Origin: JBIOJM01 sp044450785
Lineage (GTDB): Bacteria; Planctomycetota; Planctomycetia; Isosphaerales; Isosphaeraceae
NCBI GenBank assembly: GCA_044450785.1
Contig: JBIOJM010000347.1
Span: forward strand, 1-10,668
Direction: 5' to 3'
DNA: 10,668 bases
This document shows, one piece after another, positions 7,366 to 10,668 of this stretch (position 1 is its first letter; the number at the start of each line of letters is the position of its first letter). Made by a program: the position numbers and the translations under genes. The notes under the pieces were generated by a model, which was not told where the DNA came from, did not search any database, and saw only the letters and a list, made by a program, of their open reading frames with translations.

Positions 7366-7370
7366 AGGAG
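7366..7370 (+). promoter_or_regulatory. Shine-Dalgarno site deciding the lipoprotein start
   Basis: AGGAG ends 9 nt before ATG 7380. This favours that ATG over the in-frame TTG at 7341, which overlaps the preceding stop codon and would put 13 polar residues ahead of the signal peptide. Confidence 0.7.
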
Positions 7371-7379
7371 AGAGACGCG

Positions 7380-8336
7380 ATGTTCAGACGTTGGATTTGC
7401 AGACCAGTGATTCTCGGTCTTGGCCTGGGCGCGACGCTGGCCGCCGCCCTGGCCGGCTGCGGGAATCAACCGACCGACTCCAGTGACGTCAATGTGGTCC
7501 TTCCTGAGCCGACCGCCAAGGTGTCGTCGCGATCACCCGCGAGCGGCACGGCGGTCCCCGCGACCGGAACGAGTGCTGAAGCGGCCACCGGCGCGCCGTC
7601 GAGCTCGTCCTCGTCGGCTCCCGCCAAGGCCGAGGGTTGGGGAACGCTCAAGGGCCAGATCCTCTTCGGTGGGACTCCTGAGCCGGCCAAAGTGCTCCAG
7701 GAGAAGGGCAAGGCGGCCAAGGATCCCGACATGTGCGCCGTCAATGCGCCCATCATGGACGAGCGCCTGGTCGTCGACGCCGCCACCAAGGGGGTCAAGA
7801 ACGTACTCGTCTATCTGCCGCGTCCCACGGCGATCAACGAGGACGCCAAGAAAGCCGTGACAGGGAAGACCGTTGCCTTTGACCAGAAGAATTGCATCTT
7901 CAGCCCGCACGTGCTGGGATTGATGACGAACGTCCCCGTCGCGTTGAAGTCGAGCGATTCGAAGAACCATAACGTCAACGTCAAGCTCAAGCAATCGACG
8001 TTCAACTCCACGGTCGCGGGCGGACAGACCATTGTGTTCACTCCCCTGGGCGCCGAGCGGAGCCCCGGCCAGGTGATCTGCGATATCCATCCCTGGATGA
8101 AGGCCTGGTGGATGGTCCTCGATCATCCCTACTTCGCGGTGACCGATGAGAAGGGAAACTATGAGATCAAGAATGTCCCTGCAGGGGCCCCCCAGAGGGT
8201 CGTCGTCTGGCAGGAGGCCGTGAAAAGTGGAGGGTTTGTGACTCCGCCGTCGGGAGAGGACGTCACCATCAAGGCCGATGGTACAACGGTCAAGGATTTC
8301 ACGATCGATCCCGGCAAGCTCCTCCCCAGTAGTTGA
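7380..8336 (+). CDS. Cupredoxin-like lipoprotein with C-terminal carboxypeptidase-regulatory-like domain
   Basis: This is a probable membrane-tethered blue-copper electron carrier of 318 residues, of the kind often labelled methylamine utilization or plastocyanin-like protein in planctomycetes. A lipoprotein signal (residues 1-26, lipobox LAGC, lipidated Cys27) is followed by a Ser/Ala/Thr/Pro-rich tether (28-85) and the folded domain (about 88-250). Likely type I copper ligands are H197 (in NHNV), C234, H237 and M240 (in CDIHPWM). Two further cysteines, C119 and C172, are shared with the neighbouring paralogue and could form a disulfide. C172 lies in the block CIFSPHV. Residues 253-279 (TDEKGNYEIKNVPAG and following) match the regulatory-like beta domain. 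It lies 35 nt after the octahaem cytochrome, so it is a good candidate acceptor from that complex. Copper binding is predicted from motif only. Confidence 0.88.
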   Translation: MFRRWICRPVILGLGLGATLAAALAGCGNQPTDSSDVNVVLPEPTAKVSSRSPASGTAVPATGTSAEAATGAPSSSSSSAPAKAEGWGTLKGQILFGGTPEPAKVLQEKGKAAKDPDMCAVNAPIMDERLVVDAATKGVKNVLVYLPRPTAINEDAKKAVTGKTVAFDQKNCIFSPHVLGLMTNVPVALKSSDSKNHNVNVKLKQSTFNSTVAGGQTIVFTPLGAERSPGQVICDIHPWMKAWWMVLDHPYFAVTDEKGNYEIKNVPAGAPQRVVVWQEAVKSGGFVTPPSGEDVTIKADGTTVKDFTIDPGKLLPSS

Positions 8337-8340
8337 GAGG
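8335..8340 (+). promoter_or_regulatory. Shine-Dalgarno site of the second cupredoxin gene
   Basis: GAGAGG overlaps the stop codon of the preceding gene and lies 8 nt before ATG 8349. This supports that start and suggests coupled translation of the two paralogues. Confidence 0.55.
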
Positions 8341-8348
8341 TCGATACG

Positions 8349-9194
8349 ATGACATGGCAAGACCGCTGCTCCACCCTGGACCGATCGAAACATCTCGGCT
8401 GGCTCTGGTGGGCGATACTCCTGATGTTTCCTCATACCGGTGAGGCATCGCCGCCGGTCGCCGGCCTGCTGGCCACGGGCCTGGTCGGCCAGGCTCAAAC
8501 GGGAACGATCAAGGGACGGCTGGTCTGGGGCGATGAAAACATACCACCAGCCAAGGTCCTGGTCGAAAAAGGTAAGTCGGACAAAGATCCTGACATTTGC
8601 GCCAAGGATAAGCCGATCGTGTCGCGCGAGCTGGTGGTCGACCCCAAGACCAAAGGGGTCGCTCATGGATTTGCTTACCTTGTTCGACCCAAGGGAGACA
8701 GTACCGACGCGTCACGAGACCTGGTTGCCAAGCAGCCCAAGGTCGCGCTCGACCAGAAGAGCTGCGAGTTTCAGCCATATGCTCTGCCGCTGCACAAGGA
8801 CCAGACATTGGTGATCAAATCAAGCGATCCGAAAAGCCATAACGTGCGTTTCGCGGGATTCAACAATCCCGGGATCAATCAAACGGTGGCGCCCCTGGGT
8901 CAACTCGAGGTCAAGCTGGTCCCGGATCGTCTACCGCTCGAGTTGCACTGTGATATTCATCCGTGGATGAAAGGATACCTCATGGTCTTCGATCATCCGT
9001 TCTTCACGACCACGGGGACGGACGGAGCGTTCGAGATCAAGGGCGTGCCGGCGGGCGACCAGAGTTTGATCGTGTGGCAGGAGAAGGTGGGTTATGTCAC
9101 GCCCGGCCGGTCACAAGGGATGCCCGTGACCGTTCGTGCCGGCGGGGTGACCGACGTCGGTGTGATCAAGCTCGACCTTGCCAAGGGCAAATGA
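8349..9194 (+). CDS. Secreted cupredoxin-like paralogue of the upstream lipoprotein
   Basis: This 281-residue protein clearly arose from the same ancestor as the gene 12 nt upstream. Both share the blocks DPD-x-CA, LDQK or FDQK followed by x-C, SSD, HNV, CDIHPWMK, DHP and VPAG. Likely copper ligands are H164, C201, H204 and M207, and the second conserved cysteine pair is C84/C139. Unlike its neighbour it has no lipobox and no long tether. A hydrophobic stretch at about 16-28 is followed by GEASPP, suggesting an ordinary signal peptide (cleavage near 33) or an uncleaved anchor. Where the paralogue has Pro-His after Cys172, this protein has Pro-Tyr (Y144). The C-terminal part (about 224-278) is again a regulatory-like beta domain. 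A freely diffusing partner to the tethered copper protein is a reasonable inference. No redox evidence is available from sequence. Confidence 0.87.
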   Translation: MTWQDRCSTLDRSKHLGWLWWAILLMFPHTGEASPPVAGLLATGLVGQAQTGTIKGRLVWGDENIPPAKVLVEKGKSDKDPDICAKDKPIVSRELVVDPKTKGVAHGFAYLVRPKGDSTDASRDLVAKQPKVALDQKSCEFQPYALPLHKDQTLVIKSSDPKSHNVRFAGFNNPGINQTVAPLGQLEVKLVPDRLPLELHCDIHPWMKGYLMVFDHPFFTTTGTDGAFEIKGVPAGDQSLIVWQEKVGYVTPGRSQGMPVTVRAGGVTDVGVIKLDLAKGK

Positions 9195-9226
9195 CTCCGT
9201 TCTCTTTCTCCGCACGGTCGCTGTTC

Positions 9227-9264
9227 GCTCATCCCGGGGCTGGGACGGAGCTCGCGGGGTGAGC
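9227..9264 (+). terminator. Possible hairpin terminator or structured element after the copper protein genes
   Basis: GCTCATCCCG (9227-9236) pairs with CGGGGTGAGC (9255-9264) over ten positions, one of them a G-U wobble, around an 18-nt loop. It lies 32 nt after the stop of the second cupredoxin gene. Only scattered Ts follow (CTTTGGGTCTTT at 9274-9285), so it is not a classical intrinsic terminator. It may end or attenuate the respiratory operon. Confidence 0.35.
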
Positions 9265-9308
9265 CGCTGCCGGCTTTGGGTCTTTCGACTCGCGGCGAGA
9301 CGTGCTCC

Positions 9309-9479
9309 ATGTGGCGCTACCGGATTGGCCGTCTGCTCCAGCTCTTCGGTCTCCTGATCCTTCCCTTCGGCATTGCGTCCGAGCTGATGGGCAAAGTCAG
9401 CCTCGGCCAATCGCTCTTGATCGCCGCGGCCGGGGCAGCCGTATTCTATGTTGGCGTGCAGGTCCAGCAACGTTCTTGA
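9309..9479 (+). CDS. Small two-helix membrane protein, 56 residues
   Basis: From ATG 9309 this encodes a small hydrophobic protein with a basic N-terminus (MWRYRIGR), a first helix at about 9-24 and a second at about 34-52, joined by a short loop containing ELMGKVSLGQ. The charge pattern puts the N-terminus in the cytoplasm. An in-frame TTG at 9276 would add 11 residues of poor character (MGLSTRGETCS), so I prefer the ATG, although no strong Shine-Dalgarno is visible for either. Similar short hydrophobic proteins are annotated as hypothetical in planctomycetes. I do not recognise a function. It lies 114 nt after the copper protein genes on the same strand and could be an accessory membrane subunit, but this is only positional. 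Confidence 0.65.
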   Translation: MWRYRIGRLLQLFGLLILPFGIASELMGKVSLGQSLLIAAAGAAVFYVGVQVQQRS

Positions 9480-9496
9480 GCCGGCAGGGTCTGCTC

Positions 9497-9515
9497 GTGG
9501 ACCTGGTACGTCCAC
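9497..9515. other. Short inverted repeat between convergent genes
   Basis: GTGGAC (9497-9502) and GTCCAC (9510-9515) form a 6-bp stem with a 7-nt loop in the 111-nt gap between two convergent genes. It has no T-run on either strand. It could contribute to termination, but the support is weak. Confidence 0.25.
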
Positions 9516-9590
9516 CGGTCCTTGAAAGGTCTGACACCCTGGATGGACGAGGCAGAGAACGATGCCGCGGACAGTCAGCCGCCGCGACGG

Positions 9591-10355
9591 TCAGTGAACG
9601 GCCTGCTCGCGCTTCCGCGGATCGCAGGCCAGGAAGCAGTTGCCCTGGTTGTCGTCTTTGAAGGCGCGGTCGTCCGCGAAGTAAACCAGGTCATAGGCAA
9701 CGACGGCGTCCTTCGGCACGAGCACGTCGTGTATCTCCCAGATCGGGTGACCGTGCTCGTCCGACTCGCCGGTACGCCGGAGGTCCACGGTGGCGTCGGG
9801 GGCCACCGGCTGCCGGTTGACGACCCGGTAGCGGGCGATGACCCGCTGGACGCACCGGTCGGTGGCGACCCGACAGACGAAGCGGCCAAGCGGCTGGCCG
9901 GGGGCGTCGTGCACGTCCGTCTGGAGGACCTCGATCTCGCCGCGGTAGAACCGCAGCCGGAAGTTTTTTCCGAAGTTACTGTCGTAGAGCACCCGGCCGC
10001 CGGCGCTGTGGTAGGTGAACCAGATGGATACCCAGGCGGCGTCCCCGGGGATCAACACGTCACCCTGGAGCTTCGGGGCGCGTTCGTAGGCCGTAGGGGG
10101 TATGTAATCAGGAGTGCCGACCGACGAGAGGAGGGTGACGTCAATGACCGAGCCACTGTCCTTGAATTGAAGGTGGGCGACGACCGGGCGCTCCGGGTCG
10201 CCGAAACGGTAGCCGTCGTCCGGGGGGACGACCCGGTACGGGTCGTATCGGATCGTCACGGTCAGGCCGGGCCGGAACTGGCCCCGGATATACTCGCGGA
10301 AGTCGCGTGTGAAAATGAGTTCGGCTTTGACATCGTGCGCGATGTGATGGCTCAT
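9591..10355 (-). CDS. Hypothetical beta-rich protein, tentatively DUF6209-like
   Basis: This 254-residue protein has no signal peptide and no membrane segment. It is rich in aromatic and alternating hydrophobic residues typical of beta-sandwich folds. Blocks I can see are RYDPYRV (36-42), VLIPGDAAWVSIWF (about 100-113), YDSNFGKNFRLRF (about 123-135) and, near the C-terminus, PIWEIHDVLVPKDAVVAYDLVYF. The central YDSNFGKNFR block resembles my recollection of the uncharacterised DUF6209 family, which I cannot confirm here. ATG 10355 has a strong ribosome site (AGGGG, 6 nt upstream) and codons are GC3-rich, supporting this strand over the longer antisense frame. It converges on the respiratory cluster and lies 57 nt after another minus-strand gene, so the two probably form a separate unit. 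No function is assigned. Confidence 0.75.
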   Translation of the reverse strand: MSHHIAHDVKAELIFTRDFREYIRGQFRPGLTVTIRYDPYRVVPPDDGYRFGDPERPVVAHLQFKDSGSVIDVTLLSSVGTPDYIPPTAYERAPKLQGDVLIPGDAAWVSIWFTYHSAGGRVLYDSNFGKNFRLRFYRGEIEVLQTDVHDAPGQPLGRFVCRVATDRCVQRVIARYRVVNRQPVAPDATVDLRRTGESDEHGHPIWEIHDVLVPKDAVVAYDLVYFADDRAFKDDNQGNCFLACDPRKREQAVH

Positions 10356-10361
10356 TCGTTT

Positions 10362-10370
10362 CCCCTCTCG
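10362..10370 (-). promoter_or_regulatory. Shine-Dalgarno site of the minus-strand hypothetical gene
   Basis: Read on the minus strand, CGAGAGGGG lies just upstream of the ATG at 10355, with AGGGG 6 nt from it. It fixes the start and is the main evidence, besides composition, that the minus strand is the coding one here. Confidence 0.65.
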
Positions 10371-10412
10371 AACCGGGGCCGAAGGGCTTCGGGTTTCGGG
10401 TTGCGAGTCGGG

Positions 10413-10668
10413 TCAGGGGTAAAGAGCCGTGACCTTCACATCCGCGGCCCTATCGAAGACCTTGATGAAGGTGACCTCGATGTCGGCGTTCCAATAATAC
10501 GCGTCCGCCGTCGAGGCGTCGAGTTCCTCCTGCGACCGGACGTGCGGCCCCGCGGCGCCGGAGAAGGTCACCGACAAGGGGGGGGGGGGTGTGGCGGGCC
10601 GCGCGACGAAGAATAAAGGCTGGGGGGGGGTGTAGCAGTCATAGGTGCGGCGGACGCGGTTGTTACGA
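10413..10668 (-). CDS. C-terminal fragment of an unidentified protein, cut by the right edge
   Basis: On the minus strand a frame stays open from the window edge to a TGA at 10415-10413, giving about 84 C-terminal residues. The end reads ...DIEVTFIKVFDRAADVKVTALYP, a plausible beta-rich C-terminus. The preceding part includes RTYDCYTPPQPLFFVARP and RSQEELDASTADAYYWN. Two cytosine runs are read as Pro codons (TPP and a run of four Pro). It has no start within the window. The next gene on this strand follows 57 nt later, so the two are probably co-transcribed. I do not recognise the family. The composition (aromatics, GC3 bias) is protein-like, but a fragment this short is not conclusive. Confidence 0.55.
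   Translation of the reverse strand, partial: RNNRVRRTYDCYTPPQPLFFVARPATPPPPLSVTFSGAAGPHVRSQEELDASTADAYYWNADIEVTFIKVFDRAADVKVTALYP
10578..10589. repeat. Homopolymer tract of 12 G (12 C on the coding strand)
   Basis: An unbroken run of 12 G on the plus strand lies inside the partial minus-strand gene, where it encodes four consecutive Pro. Runs of this length are prone to slipped-strand length change and to sequencing error. Confidence 0.9.
10622..10630. repeat. Homopolymer tract of 9 G (9 C on the coding strand)
   Basis: A second G-run lies only 32 nt from the first, in the same partial minus-strand gene. The translated frame remains sensible on both sides (CYTPPQPLFF), so the length as given is compatible with an intact frame. 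Confidence 0.9.

Noticed and set aside
9276..9308. TTG start for the small membrane protein
   Set aside because: The 11 added residues are polar and unlike a membrane protein N-terminus. ATG 9309 gives a basic start directly before the first helix.
9522..10616. A 364-residue open frame on the plus strand
   Set aside because: It is longer than the minus-strand frame it overlaps, but it is dominated by Val, Gly, Asp and Arg, is poor in aromatics and has no ribosome site. The minus frame has a strong Shine-Dalgarno, GC3 bias and protein-like blocks.

Overview
The window is GC-rich and carries a compact, co-directional (+) bioenergetic gene cluster typical of Planctomycetota, probably a Gemmatales/Isosphaerales-type bacterium. 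The lineage call rests on the gene order (Rieske, split cytochrome b, giant multihaem cytochrome c, plastocyanin-like proteins) and on the Ala/Pro/Lys-rich Rieske N-terminus. It is an inference, since no taxonomic marker gene is present.

Positions 2-7344 encode a quinol-oxidising Rieske/cytochrome b complex. It comprises a Rieske 2Fe-2S protein whose frame is open to the left edge, a b6-like cytochrome b N-terminal half with four haem-b histidines and a cysteine where cytochrome b6 attaches haem ci, a subunit IV-like C-terminal half with a large extra N-terminal membrane region and a Glu-less Qo motif (APWY), and a 1245-residue cytochrome with one membrane anchor, a coiled-coil stalk of about 170 residues and eight CXXCH motifs. 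No separate cytochrome f or c1 is visible, so the large cytochrome probably takes electrons from the Rieske protein.

Positions 7380-9194 encode two tandem paralogous cupredoxin-like proteins, one a lipoprotein and one with a signal-peptide-like N-terminus. Each has a His...Cys-x2-His-x2-Met type I copper signature followed by a carboxypeptidase-regulatory-like domain. They are plausible electron acceptors for the complex. A 56-residue, two-helix membrane protein (9309-9479) follows.

From 9591 to the right edge the strand switches. A 254-residue predicted beta-rich protein resembling the DUF6209 type (tentative) lies downstream of the C-terminal part of another unidentified gene that runs off the window. 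That partial gene contains runs of 12 and 9 cytosines on its coding strand. No tRNA, rRNA, CRISPR array, insertion sequence or integrase was seen. No gene-free stretch exceeds 300 bases; the longest is the 169-nt spacer between the two cytochrome b genes, which contains two inverted repeats.
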